Shown here piece after piece: positions 16,401 to 23,964 of a DNA stretch of 34,087 nucleotides. Under the pieces are notes generated by a model, which worked only from the letters and a program-made list of their open reading frames with translations, had not been told where the DNA came from and did not search any database. Source of the stretch: CAYXDO01 sp964463485 (GTDB lineage Bacteria; Myxococcota; Kuafuiibacteriia; Kuafuiibacteriales; Kuafuiibacteriaceae). The stretch lies in NCBI GenBank assembly GCA_964463485.1, contig CAYXDO010000122.1, positions 1 to 34,087 on the forward strand, written 5' to 3'. A program made the position numbers and the translations under genes. How positions within the stretch are numbered: the stretch's first letter is position 1; the number at the start of each line of letters is the position of its first letter.

Positions 16401-18357
16401 AGATGGAAAGCTCGGATCGGCGAGGCTCGGGTTCCGAACGTTCCAGGAGTTCTTCATCGACTTCGACGTGCCGGTCACGCTCACGCGGGGCGACGTCGTG
16501 GAGCTCCCTGCGATCGTCTACAACTACTTGCAGACGCCGCAGACGGTCACGGTCTCGCTCGAGCCGGACGATTGGTATCAGGTCGAGTCGCAGGCCTCGC
16601 TGAGCGTGGCGCTCGAGCCGGGTGAGGTTCGTCGCGCGCCGTTCAAGATTCGAGTGCTCAAGGCCGGCGCGCGAGCGCTCCGGTTGACGGCGACGGCCGG
16701 GCAGCTCGGCGACGCGCTCGTACGCGACGCGATGATCATGCCCGACGGTGTGAAGGAAGATCAGTCCTTCTCGGACAAGATCAACGGCGCCAAGGACCAC
16801 GTGATCTCGATGCCCGCCGACGCGATCGAAGGCGGGTCCAAGGTGGAGCTCGTGCTCTCGCCCGGCTTTGCGGGAGAAGCGGTTCAGGGCACCGAGGCGT
16901 TGCTCCAGGAGCCTTCGGGTTGCTTCGAGCAGACGACGTCGACGGCGTGGCCGAACACGATCACGACGACGTACCTCGACGTGACCGGGCAGCTCACGCC
17001 GGAGCTTCGGGAGAAGTCGATCGGCTTGGTGACGCGCGGCTATCAGCGCTTGCTCACGTTCGAGAGCCCGACGGGCGGCTTCAACTGGTGGGGCGACAAC
17101 GATCCGGGCAACCGAATCCTGTCGGCGATCATGTTGTGGCACTTGAAGGATCTCGAGAAGCTGATCGAGACCGACGAGGCCGTACGCACGCGTACGCTGG
17201 AGTGGCTCGTGGCGCAGCAGCGCTCGGACGGCTCGTGGCCGTCGGGAGACGCGTTGCACGCGGGCAACGAGACGCTCGGGACGAGCGATGTTCGCACGAC
17301 CGCGTTCATCGCGTGGGCGCTGGCGCACACCGAGTGGGCGGACCCGGCGGTGGAGAAAGCGGCTGGGTACTTGCGATCGCATCAACCCGAGGCTGCGGAC
17401 CTGTACGCGAACGCGTTGGCAGCCAATGCTTTGGCGAAGATCGACCCGGCGGGCAGCGCGACGATGCAGTTGTTGTCGAGGTTGGACTCGATGAAGCAGC
17501 CGGCCGGCGAGGGCAAGGTGCTGTGGCCGGTGGGTGAGCAAGCGAGCTGGACGGGCGCGCGCGGCGACGTCGCGGCGCTCGAGACCACGAGCCTGGTTGC
17601 GTATGGGCTGATGAACGCGAACGCCTATCCGGAGAACGTGAACGGCGCGCTTCGGTTCCTCGTGTCGAACAAGGACTCCGTAGGGAGCTGGTACAACACA
17701 CAGGCGACGATGAACTCGTTGCGCGCGTTGCTGGCGGCGGCGTCACCGCGAGGCACGGAGGCGGACGGAACGCTTCGGGTCACGGTGAATGGGCAGGCGC
17801 TCGCGCCTGTCGCGATCACCACGGAGGACGGCGACGTCTACCGAGCGATCGATCTGACGAGCGCGGTGCGGAACGGCGACAACAACGTACGCGTGGAGTT
17901 CACCGGAAACGGCGACCTCACGTACCGGTTGAGCCGCAGGGCGTACCGGCCGCGAGCGACCTTGGTCCAGAGCCCCGAGCTGACGTTGAGCGTTGGGTAT
18001 GCGACGACCGAGGTCGGGGTTGGGCAGGAGGTTCGTGCGAACGTCCAGGCGCGGTACAACGGCCAAGGGACCAGGGACCAAGTGCTGGTGCGCGTGGGTC
18101 GCGCGCCGGGCATGACGCCCAAGGTCGAGGACCTCGAGCGTATCGTGTCGGAGGGTCGCGCCTCGCGCTACGAGCTCGGCGCCAGCGAGGTCGTGTTCTA
18201 TGCCATGAACATGCAATCGGGCGTGAGTCGGGACTTGTCGTTCGGGATGGTGGCGACGCTGCCGGTGGTGGCGGAAGCGCCGACGTCGGCGGTGTACGTG
18301 TATTACGAGCCGACGATTCGGACCGAGGTCGGGCCAATTACGTTCACCGTGAGGTGA
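13471..18357 (+). CDS. Alpha-2-macroglobulin family lipoprotein with thioester
   Basis: 1628 residues. The GTG at 13471 is chosen because of an aagggggc Shine-Dalgarno and because it starts directly into a signal sequence ending in the lipobox IVASC; the frame is open 11 codons further upstream. Macroglobulin modules are marked by KTIYKPGQDV, KAVYRAGEKA and KATYAPGEEA repeats. A Gly/Pro-rich exposed stretch (~883-934) fits the bait region; FRETIFSNP and the strands after it form the A2M core. The thioester GCFEQTT is intact (Cys1151, Gln1154), followed by the alpha-toroid (GGFNWWG, repeated AxxWLVAQQ helices) and a receptor-binding-like beta domain. The family traps attacking proteases covalently in the periplasm. 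The usual partner PbpC is absent on both sides. The gene appears monocistronic, driven by a sigma-54 type promoter and followed by hairpins. Confidence 0.95.
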   Translation: MKLKPIRGLATRARKSLLSPMLAFPIVASCASDPADFDPSGPEVYETSAASLSERTIRAEINGTVARIVFPVEKRGSDAVEGTLRAKLINLATPENKVLGEAHIDIRQSDAKATHVLEVGGLEPSLARPDAAPIAIDWSLGVDGSASLHGKKSLYAALGKIEIEVRGATEVPAGGTAPIRVIARDPDALTGLADADVTIVLKGADGGADRELFAGKTNERGELLARLGLPDGVQSGQARVTVKAESAESWVETSVRRVEDARLHLSFDKTIYKPGQDVQLRLLALETGAKTPLADREVKLEALDAKGNKVWKKRLRTDAYGVVSASVPTASEINEGPWTFRAEVDALRAEKKIPIVRYNLPKMKVAVSADREFALLGDTIAGRVSARYLFGAPVANANVSLAVNTKSGSSITTLSGQTDAEGTWRYTFDVPRAVGVAIAEGTEALALSATIVDTAQQSEVGGLGLPLVEAPIVMRVVPETNALLPGAENVVYVTVSDPVGRPLSAEVKINGIGSEQTVSTGADGLAEVHFTPGADKQSVSLSLVAKDGAGRTHARGLDLAAQGNSAIVVRTDKAVYRAGEKATIRLLGPKTAKRAYIDVFRGAEGVKSLDVELTDGAATLELPIDRELEGLIAIDAFGLGMSGQLVRGAARVLVDPSDRLAIELSASKATYAPGEEAALTVKVTNDSGAPKVASVGLNVVDEAAFALGGEPTDTDLRVFMNVDSKLLPPEVSVLGRSAPSLFSESGEQRERVARVMFASAPAVPGPSLEHNSIREEIPRVVSWLNGRVQRDAIEVLKGVMSFAKENQNKQQEVGDLIKRRASWKVDGFGQFYKPQVTPEQQLLKLTSNGPDEVAGTPDDVSQDVYYSFIFWADEDDVDPANGWGRGGGWAENDVAFDGAGGPVPGPQAPQAGTAGPDPQAKSEDGGGDGGPRVRADFRETIFSNPSVITDSTGRATLRFPVADSITAWRASAIGSTQDGKLGSARLGFRTFQEFFIDFDVPVTLTRGDVVELPAIVYNYLQTPQTVTVSLEPDDWYQVESQASLSVALEPGEVRRAPFKIRVLKAGARALRLTATAGQLGDALVRDAMIMPDGVKEDQSFSDKINGAKDHVISMPADAIEGGSKVELVLSPGFAGEAVQGTEALLQEPSGCFEQTTSTAWPNTITTTYLDVTGQLTPELREKSIGLVTRGYQRLLTFESPTGGFNWWGDNDPGNRILSAIMLWHLKDLEKLIETDEAVRTRTLEWLVAQQRSDGSWPSGDALHAGNETLGTSDVRTTAFIAWALAHTEWADPAVEKAAGYLRSHQPEAADLYANALAANALAKIDPAGSATMQLLSRLDSMKQPAGEGKVLWPVGEQASWTGARGDVAALETTSLVAYGLMNANAYPENVNGALRFLVSNKDSVGSWYNTQATMNSLRALLAAASPRGTEADGTLRVTVNGQALAPVAITTEDGDVYRAIDLTSAVRNGDNNVRVEFTGNGDLTYRLSRRAYRPRATLVQSPELTLSVGYATTEVGVGQEVRANVQARYNGQGTRDQVLVRVGRAPGMTPKVEDLERIVSEGRASRYELGASEVVFYAMNMQSGVSRDLSFGMVATLPVVAEAPTSAVYVYYEPTIRTEVGPITFTVR

Positions 18358-18374
18358 GTTGCGAGTTGGACGCG

Positions 18375-18445
18375 CAGGCAAGATGCCTGGGCGCCGGCAG
18401 TCCGCGAAGCTCAGGCGCAGGCCAGATGCCTGCTCTCCCAAGATG
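18375..18445. repeat. REP-like hairpin repeats (CAGGCAAGATGCCTG type)
   Basis: Three copies of an AGATGCCT core lie downstream of the macroglobulin gene. The first, CAGGCA-AGA-TGCCTG (18375-18389), is a perfect 6-bp hairpin; the second, CAGGC-CAGAT-GCCTG (18418-18432), keeps a 5-bp stem; the third (18440-18447) is a half site. Copies one and two share the longer gcgcaggc(a/c)agatgcctg. This is the form of a dispersed REP element and could also stabilise or end the upstream transcript. Confidence 0.6.
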
Positions 18446-18479
18446 CCTCCTCATGTGGTCCGCGGGACGTCGAATCTGA

Positions 18480-18622
18480 CCTGCGCCGCAAATCCATTTT
18501 GACCTCGAATCATTTTCCGCTGAACTCATGACATGGGTTCACTTGATGTTTTGGATACCCAATTTTGCGGTGTCGAAAATTCGGATTCATGGATCGATGT
18601 CTGGAGCCATGTTACGCTGCCC
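18480..18622 (+). promoter_or_regulatory. AT-rich leader, presumed promoter of the eight-gene operon
   Basis: Base composition drops sharply here compared with the flanking genes (for example aaatccattttgacc, aattttgcgg, gaaaattcgg). It directly precedes the DAHP synthase start. TTGACC (18499) and TTGATG (18543) are -35-like, but neither has a convincing -10 at 16-18 bp. The alternative is that part of this stretch is coding, since the frame is open from an ATG at 18533. Confidence 0.4.
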
Positions 18623-20032
18623 ATGATGGGCGTCGGCTCGACCTACCTCGAGGCACCGTGCCGATACCCACCTCTTGCCTCGAAATCGTGGTCACCATCC
18701 TCCTGGCGCGTACAGGTCGCACTCCAGCAACCGAGATACGACGACCCTGAGTCTGCCGAGAGGAATCTCTCGCGACTCCGTTCGATGCCGCCGCTCGTAT
18801 TTGCGGAAGAGATCGATCGATTGACGGGATGGCTCGCCGCTGCCTCAGATGGGTATGCGTTCGTGCTTCAGGCGGGAGACTGCGCCGAACGCTTCAAGGA
18901 CTTCGACCGAGATCGGATGCTGAAGAAGGTCCGAGCGATCGTTCAGATGAGCATGATCCTGGAGGATGCAACTCATCGACCGGTCGTACGGATCGGGAGG
19001 ATGGCGGGGCAGTTCGCCAAGCCTCGGAGCAGCGAATTCGAGATTGTGAACGGTGTCGAGATCCCCGTGTACCGTGGAGACATGGTGAATGCGTTCGAGC
19101 AGACTCACTCGGCGCGCCGCGCGGACCCACGGCGCCTGATCGACGCCTATTTTCACTCGGCCGCCACGCTGAACTCGCTGACGTCGTTGGTTCACGAGGC
19201 CGGCGACGAGCTCCACGACAGGGACGCGTGGGACCTCGGATTTGTCGATCCGTCACGGCAAGGTGTGGGCTACCAGAACCTGGCTGATGGGATCTCATCG
19301 GGCGTCGATCGTTACGGAAGCGCGATGAGTCTGGATCCCGACGTGCACACATCGGCCGGACTCTTCACGTCTCACGAGGGTTTGGTCCTTGGATACGAGG
19401 AGGCGATGACGTCGCGGCGCCCGAGGCAGACCCGGTACTACAACCTTGGCGCTCATTTCTTGTGGATCGGGGACCGGACTCGTCAGCTCGACGGGGCTCA
19501 TGTCGAGTATTTTCGCGGAATCGCCAACCCGATCGGAGTCAAGGTGGGTCCGGCCTGCGAGCCGTCCGAGCTAGCTCGTCTCGTAGAGATCCTGAATCCG
19601 GGGGGGCGGCCGGGCCGGTTGAGCTTGTTGACCCGGCATGGCGCTTCGCAGGTCGACGACGTGCTCCCGGAGCAAATCCGCGCCGTCGAGCGACTCGGGA
19701 TACCGGTCGTGTGGTTCGTGGATCCGATGCACGGAAACGGGGAGGTGGCGGCGAATGGGTACAAGACGAGGCGCTTCGACGCGGTCGTCGCCGAGGTCGA
19801 GCGCGCCTTCGAGATCCATCGGGCGGAAGGGACGACGCTCGCGGGAGCCCATCTCGAGCTGACCGGTGAGGACGTGACGGAGTGTCTCGGAGGGTCGGAG
19901 CGCATTCGCGTCGAGGACCTCCCTCGGAACTATGACACGGGCTGCGATCCTCGTCTGAACCGAACTCAGAGCATCGAGCTCGCGCTGCGGGTGGCGGAGC
20001 TCGCGTCCGCGGTCGACAGGAGGCGAAGATGA
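18623..20032 (+). CDS. Class II (plant-type) DAHP synthase
   Basis: 469 residues from the ATG at 18623 (a second ATG at 18626). An ATG at 18533 would add 30 residues with no family resemblance, in an AT-rich stretch. The enzyme condenses phosphoenolpyruvate and erythrose 4-phosphate, the first step to chorismate. Family blocks: WSPSSWR and ALQQPxY at the N-terminus, QAGDCAE (metal Cys, ~87), GRMAGQFAKPRS (~123), HFLWIGDRTRQLDGAH and VEYFRGIANPIG (~278-303), DPMHGN, LELTGEDVTEC and CDPRLN. All expected metal and substrate residues appear intact. Class II enzymes often serve secondary metabolism (PhzC type). Here the next gene overlaps by 4 bp (ATGA) and encodes a chorismatase-like protein, which points to a dedicated chorismate-derived product rather than housekeeping aromatic synthesis (inference). 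Confidence 0.93.
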   Translation: MMGVGSTYLEAPCRYPPLASKSWSPSSWRVQVALQQPRYDDPESAERNLSRLRSMPPLVFAEEIDRLTGWLAAASDGYAFVLQAGDCAERFKDFDRDRMLKKVRAIVQMSMILEDATHRPVVRIGRMAGQFAKPRSSEFEIVNGVEIPVYRGDMVNAFEQTHSARRADPRRLIDAYFHSAATLNSLTSLVHEAGDELHDRDAWDLGFVDPSRQGVGYQNLADGISSGVDRYGSAMSLDPDVHTSAGLFTSHEGLVLGYEEAMTSRRPRQTRYYNLGAHFLWIGDRTRQLDGAHVEYFRGIANPIGVKVGPACEPSELARLVEILNPGGRPGRLSLLTRHGASQVDDVLPEQIRAVERLGIPVVWFVDPMHGNGEVAANGYKTRRFDAVVAEVERAFEIHRAEGTTLAGAHLELTGEDVTECLGGSERIRVEDLPRNYDTGCDPRLNRTQSIELALRVAELASAVDRRRR

Positions 20033-21216
20033 GCTCTCTCGATCGTCTCCGCGCCGTGTCGGGGCGGCGAGTCGAGGTTCGAAGCTGCTCGAGGCGAGCG
20101 TTCGACGACGTATTCATCACGGTGAGGGCGGACCCAGCCGCTCCGGTCGAGGACGAGGTTCGCCGTGCGTTCGCAGCGCTCGCGGCGGTGATGGTGGAGC
20201 GCGGAGCGCTGGCCTTTCAAGAGAAGGTGTATGGGTTATGTGCGGAGCGAGCGATGATCGACCGGGTCCGCACGGCGACCTACGAAGCCCATCGGATCGA
20301 CGCGAGCACACCCTACTCGTTTCATGAGGGTCGACCGATCGGCGGCAGCTCGCTGGCGGGCGTGCAGCTTTGGGGTGTCGTGTCCAAGGACGGCAGGACC
20401 GCGGTTTCGACGATCGAGTCGGGTGAGTTTCGCGGGCGCTTGATCTCAGGGCCAGGTTTCGGAGCTCTGCATGTGAATCACCTGCATGGGTTGGACGCCG
20501 CGGGTCGGCTTCGTGAGGACCCGACCGGTCAGGCCGCGGCGATGTTCGAGCGTGCCGCCGCCGTGCTCGCGAGCCAGGGGTTCGATTTTCGAGATGTCGT
20601 TCGCACGTGGATCTACTCGAAGCGGCTTCTCGATTGGTATGGCGGATTGAACTCCGTTCGAACTCGGTTTTTCGAGGTCCACGGGGTCGGGGCCGACTCA
20701 GGCCGCAGCTTTCCCGCCAGCACGGGCATTCAGGGTGTCACGGACTTCGAAGAGGTGTCGATGGACGTCTTGGCGATGCGGGGGACGGATGGGCAACTCC
20801 TCACGGATGCCCTGCACGAGAGTTGCCGCCAGGATCGGCCCTTCGAATATGGGTCTGCGTTTTCCCGTGCGATGCGAGTGAGTCTCTTTGGGGGGGACTC
20901 GATCTTCGTGTCGGGAACGGCCAGCATCGAGCGTTCGGGCAGCTCGATCTACGTTGGGAACGCGGAGAGTCAGATCCTCGAGACGCTCCTGAGTATCGGA
21001 GCGCTTCTTCGGGAACGAGGTGCGGGGCTCGCGGACATCACTTCGGCGACGGTGTTCTGCAAGACGGAGTCGGTCCTCGAACGCTTCGACGAAGTCGCTC
21101 GCCTCTTGGGCATTCCAGCGTTTCCGTACGTCGCGGTCTTGGCCGACGTCTGCCGGCCGGAGCTGTTGGTCGAGATCGAGGCGATCGCCGCGAAGTCGGC
21201 GGAGGGGCCAGCGTGA
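20029..21216 (+). CDS. Chorismatase-like / RidA-fold protein (FkbO-Hyg5-XanB2 type)
   Basis: 395 residues, ATG overlapping the DAHP synthase stop. The protein looks like repeated RidA/AroH-type alpha-beta modules (~20-125, 125-245, 260-390). The later part resembles chorismatases as I recall them: VVRTWIY (~188), a following Tyr/Asn/Arg-rich segment, PASTGIQG (~229), IFVSGTASI (~305), a long helix after QILETLL, and the terminal ELLVEIE (~380) carrying the conserved Glu. Chorismatases hydrolyse chorismate to 3- or 4-hydroxybenzoate, or to a dihydroxycyclohexadiene carboxylate. The pairing with a DAHP synthase supports this. The product type cannot be fixed from sequence, and a catalytically different Rid-family role is the main alternative. 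No signal peptide, so it is cytoplasmic. Confidence 0.75.
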   Translation: MSSLDRLRAVSGRRVEVRSCSRRAFDDVFITVRADPAAPVEDEVRRAFAALAAVMVERGALAFQEKVYGLCAERAMIDRVRTATYEAHRIDASTPYSFHEGRPIGGSSLAGVQLWGVVSKDGRTAVSTIESGEFRGRLISGPGFGALHVNHLHGLDAAGRLREDPTGQAAAMFERAAAVLASQGFDFRDVVRTWIYSKRLLDWYGGLNSVRTRFFEVHGVGADSGRSFPASTGIQGVTDFEEVSMDVLAMRGTDGQLLTDALHESCRQDRPFEYGSAFSRAMRVSLFGGDSIFVSGTASIERSGSSIYVGNAESQILETLLSIGALLRERGAGLADITSATVFCKTESVLERFDEVARLLGIPAFPYVAVLADVCRPELLVEIEAIAAKSAEGPA

Positions 21217-21974
21217 GATCCTCGATACTCATGCTCGCTGGGGCGGCCGCTTGGCTGCAGGCGAGCGTCGCCTTGTCGGAGCCGCGACAGCTCCCCGCAG
21301 GGGTCCGCGCGACTCTGTCCGGTTTTGTCAGTGAGCACGATGGAATGGAGCTCGTGCTCGTTCCTTCGGGAAGGTTCACGATGGGAAGTGACTCAGGTCG
21401 TCATGACGAGCGGCCGGCCCACGCGGTGGACCTGGATGCGTTCTTGATCGATCGGCAGGAGGTGACGAACGGTCAGTTTGGTCGTTTCGTGACCGAGACG
21501 AGCTATCGGCCGAAGGGAGCTTGGAAGAGCTCCGACGCCAAAGACCGGGCTCAACAGCCTGTGACCCTCGTGACCTTTGCGGACGCCTCCGCATACGCGC
21601 AATGGGCCGGTCGGCGCCTGCCGACGGAGGCAGAGTGGGAAAGAGCGGCGGCGGTCGGCGGCGTGCTCGGCATGACCGGGGGCGTTTGGGAGTGGACTCG
21701 AGATTGGTATGACCGCTTTGCCTACGCTGCTCGGGCCAACGTAGTGACGAAGAATCCACACGGGCCTGCGGACGGAGCTGAGGTCGAGGAGCGTTTTCGG
21801 ACGAGCAAGGGCGGAAACGAGCGAAGCACGCGGAAGGTCGTGCGGGGGGGCCCCAGCATCGGCGGACCCAAGGAGCTCGCGCGCGTGTCGCGGCGAGCCG
21901 CGATGAATCCAACTCATTGGGCCGAGGATACTGGGTTTCGTTGTGTCCTGAGTCTGCCCGGGAGCGGTGGGTGA
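21213..21974 (+). CDS. Exported SUMF1/FGE-like protein with shortened core
   Basis: 253 residues. The GTG at 21213 overlaps the preceding stop (GTGA) and has a ggagggg Shine-Dalgarno. Residues 1-22 form a signal peptide (ILMLAGAAAW, then SVALS). The SUMF1 (formylglycine-generating-enzyme-like) domain follows: MELVLVPSGRFTMGSD, DRQEVTNGQFGRFV, RRLPTEAEWERAA, GGVWEWTRDWYD and a C-terminal TGFRCVLS. Between EAEWERAA and the VWEW block there are only ~8 residues; the sister protein at 30710-31507 has about 50, including the usual FGD and PYGALHMAGN parts. The frame is clean, so this is an in-frame loss rather than a frameshift. The FGE copper cysteines are not evident, so sulfatase activation is unlikely. 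Probably a periplasmic binding or structural protein of the system. Confidence 0.88.
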   Translation: MRSSILMLAGAAAWLQASVALSEPRQLPAGVRATLSGFVSEHDGMELVLVPSGRFTMGSDSGRHDERPAHAVDLDAFLIDRQEVTNGQFGRFVTETSYRPKGAWKSSDAKDRAQQPVTLVTFADASAYAQWAGRRLPTEAEWERAAAVGGVLGMTGGVWEWTRDWYDRFAYAARANVVTKNPHGPADGAEVEERFRTSKGGNERSTRKVVRGGPSIGGPKELARVSRRAAMNPTHWAEDTGFRCVLSLPGSGG

Positions 21975-23194
21975 GCGCTCCGATGAGCGCTCCCGCGGAG
22001 TCAGTGACTCGGGAGTCCCTGACTCGGGAAGCAGACGGCAGCCCGGCCCGGCGAGAGGCCTTGCGCGTCGGGCGAATTGCGGCGTTCCTGAGTTTGCTCC
22101 TGATCGCCTTCAACACTGCGGAAGGCGTTTGGTCGGCGGCCAAGGCCGGGGCCATCGGACCGACGCTCGCGGTGATCATCGCGGTGGGCGCCGTCGCGGC
22201 CGTTCCATACCATCTGCGCGGTTGGGCCGTGGTCGCGTATCGATCACTCACCGAGCTCCCTTTCGCGATCGCAGCGCTCGGCCTGCTCGGTGGCGCGACC
22301 ATGATCGGCACGTGGGTTCACGAGCCTCGGAGCCCGGAAGTCTTCTTTGGCCGCTATGGCGCGATAGCTCCGCTCCTGGCGTGGCTGCACCTCGACGACG
22401 TCTTTCGTGCGACTTGGTATCGCGGCCTCCTCGGGTTCGCGGCGGTCTCGCTTTGCGCGGTGATCGTGGCGCGTCGGCCCTGGAGATCCAGGCAGCTCGG
22501 CTTTCTGCTGAGTCACACCGGTGCCGTGTCGATCCTGATCGGGGGCGCAGTCGGGACGTGGTTCGGTTCGCGGGGAGTCATTCAGCTCGGGGTCGGTGAG
22601 TCCGTTCGAAGCTACTTGGGAACCAAGGGTCAGCAGATCGAGCTTCCGTTCCTGTTCCGACTCGATGGGTTCGAGACGGTGCGAGGGTCAGAGATCTTGC
22701 GACTCTACGAAACGGACGGTCGCGCGCGCATATTCGCGGTCTACCCGGCGGCGGAGGGGACGAAGGCGAGAGTGAGCGGGACCGTGAGCCTCGAAGTGTC
22801 GAGCGTGTCGAAGGGTCCACAGGGTCCGCGTGTGGAGCTCTCGATTGGTCCTGTGCGACGGGTGGTCCTGGAACGAGACGGAGTCTCGGTCGCGGAGGTC
22901 GGGCCAGGGCGATATCTCAGGCTCGCCAAACGCGGTGACGAGATCGAAGATTTCGTATCGACCTTCTCGATCGTCGACGGGGAGAGGGTCGTCGGCGGGA
23001 AGACGAGTGTGAACCAGCCGTTCGTCTACGCAGGCTACCGTTTTTACCAGGCAAGCTACGACCCAAAGGATGGGCGCCAGAGCGGCGTGCTCGTGGTGCG
23101 CGACCCTGGGCTTGGAATTTCGAGGGCGGGGCTCGTGCTCACGGCCCTCGGCGTCTTCCACATCCTGTTCTTGCGGTCGCGGAGAGCGGCGTGA
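21971..23194 (+). CDS. resB: ResB-like cytochrome c biogenesis protein (System II)
   Basis: 407 residues. The GTG at 21971 overlaps the SUMF1 stop (GTGA), with gggagc upstream; an ATG at 21983 is possible. Hydrophobic segments at ~35-52, 60-80, 95-115, 150-170 and 180-200 are followed by a large extracytoplasmic beta-rich domain (~210-375) and a final helix (~380-400). The pattern of four or more N-terminal helices, HTGAVSILIGGAVG, GYRFYQASYDP and a last helix is typical of ResB/CcsB. ResB and CcsA together export haem and attach it to cytochrome c apoproteins. Order and overlap with the next gene are the standard resB-resC arrangement. Its place directly upstream of two unusual haem proteins suggests a dedicated synthetase. 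Confidence 0.9.
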   Translation: MSAPMSAPAESVTRESLTREADGSPARREALRVGRIAAFLSLLLIAFNTAEGVWSAAKAGAIGPTLAVIIAVGAVAAVPYHLRGWAVVAYRSLTELPFAIAALGLLGGATMIGTWVHEPRSPEVFFGRYGAIAPLLAWLHLDDVFRATWYRGLLGFAAVSLCAVIVARRPWRSRQLGFLLSHTGAVSILIGGAVGTWFGSRGVIQLGVGESVRSYLGTKGQQIELPFLFRLDGFETVRGSEILRLYETDGRARIFAVYPAAEGTKARVSGTVSLEVSSVSKGPQGPRVELSIGPVRRVVLERDGVSVAEVGPGRYLRLAKRGDEIEDFVSTFSIVDGERVVGGKTSVNQPFVYAGYRFYQASYDPKDGRQSGVLVVRDPGLGISRAGLVLTALGVFHILFLRSRRAA

Positions 23195-23964
23195 GTAGTC
23201 AGACCGTCGGCCTCTTCGCGGCGTTCGGCGCTGCGGCGCTCTCGTTCCTGACCGAGGCTCGGGATCGTGCGCCTTGGGTTCGGACGGTTTCGAGGAGTGT
23301 GTTTGGCCTTGCGGTCGGAGCGTTGGTCTTCGTCCTTGGGAGAGTTTGGGTCGAGGCCGGGCGGCCTCCGATGGCCACCCTCTACGAGTCGATCTTGGTG
23401 TTCGTACTGATGGCATCGCTGACTTACGTCGCGTTCGATCGCGTGCGCAGCCCCGCGCTCGGGGCGGTCGTCTGCGCGGCGCTCGCGGCGACGCTCCTGT
23501 ATGCGGCCCTTCGCGCCGACCTCGAGGCGCTGAGGCTTCCGCCGTCGCTGCGGAGTGTTTGGTTCGTTCCTCATGTCTCGGTGTACCTCCTCGGCTACGG
23601 CGCGCTGTTCTTTGGGACGACGTGTGCGGTGAGTGTGCTGCTTGGTCGCTCCTTTGGATCGGCCGAGCTCATGCACCGCGCGATCTCGGCTGGTTTCGCG
23701 CTCGTGACCCTAGGACTCGTCATTGGAGCGATTTGGGCGGAGGAGGCGTGGGGAGACTGGTGGGCTTGGGATCCGAAGGAGTGTTGGGCGCTCGTCACAT
23801 GGTTGGTCTACTCGGTGTATTTTCACGTGCGGCGTCAGCCGCGATGGGGCGACAGGGTGGGTGCATGGGTCGCCGTGCTGGGATTCTCGGCCGTGCTGGC
23901 GACGTATCTGGGGCTCGGTTTTCTTCCCTCGATGGAGGCGTCGGTCCATGTCTATGCGCGCTAA
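23191..23964 (+). CDS. ccsA: CcsA/ResC-like haem exporter and ligase (System II)
   Basis: 257 residues, GTG overlapping the resB stop (GTGA). About eight hydrophobic helices. The haem-handling WWD domain is clear: AWGDWWAWDPKECWALVTW (~185-205). Conserved His candidates flank it: VPHVSVY (~129), YFHVR (~210) and the C-terminal SVHVYAR, which corresponds to the usual GLHSY. The protein forms the cytochrome c synthetase with ResB. The gene after it starts inside its last 17 bp, so translation is coupled to the HzsA-like cytochrome. Confidence 0.93.
   Translation: MSSQTVGLFAAFGAAALSFLTEARDRAPWVRTVSRSVFGLAVGALVFVLGRVWVEAGRPPMATLYESILVFVLMASLTYVAFDRVRSPALGAVVCAALAATLLYAALRADLEALRLPPSLRSVWFVPHVSVYLLGYGALFFGTTCAVSVLLGRSFGSAELMHRAISAGFALVTLGLVIGAIWAEEAWGDWWAWDPKECWALVTWLVYSVYFHVRRQPRWGDRVGAWVAVLGFSAVLATYLGLGFLPSMEASVHVYAR

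Noticed and set aside
15688..17541. 617-residue minus-strand open frame inside the macroglobulin gene
   Set aside because: Antisense shadow; the plus strand carries the thioester and macroglobulin domains.
18550..18572. Sigma-54-like site upstream of DAHP synthase (ttttggatacccaattttgc)
   Set aside because: The GG and GC are 12 bp apart, not the required 10 bp.
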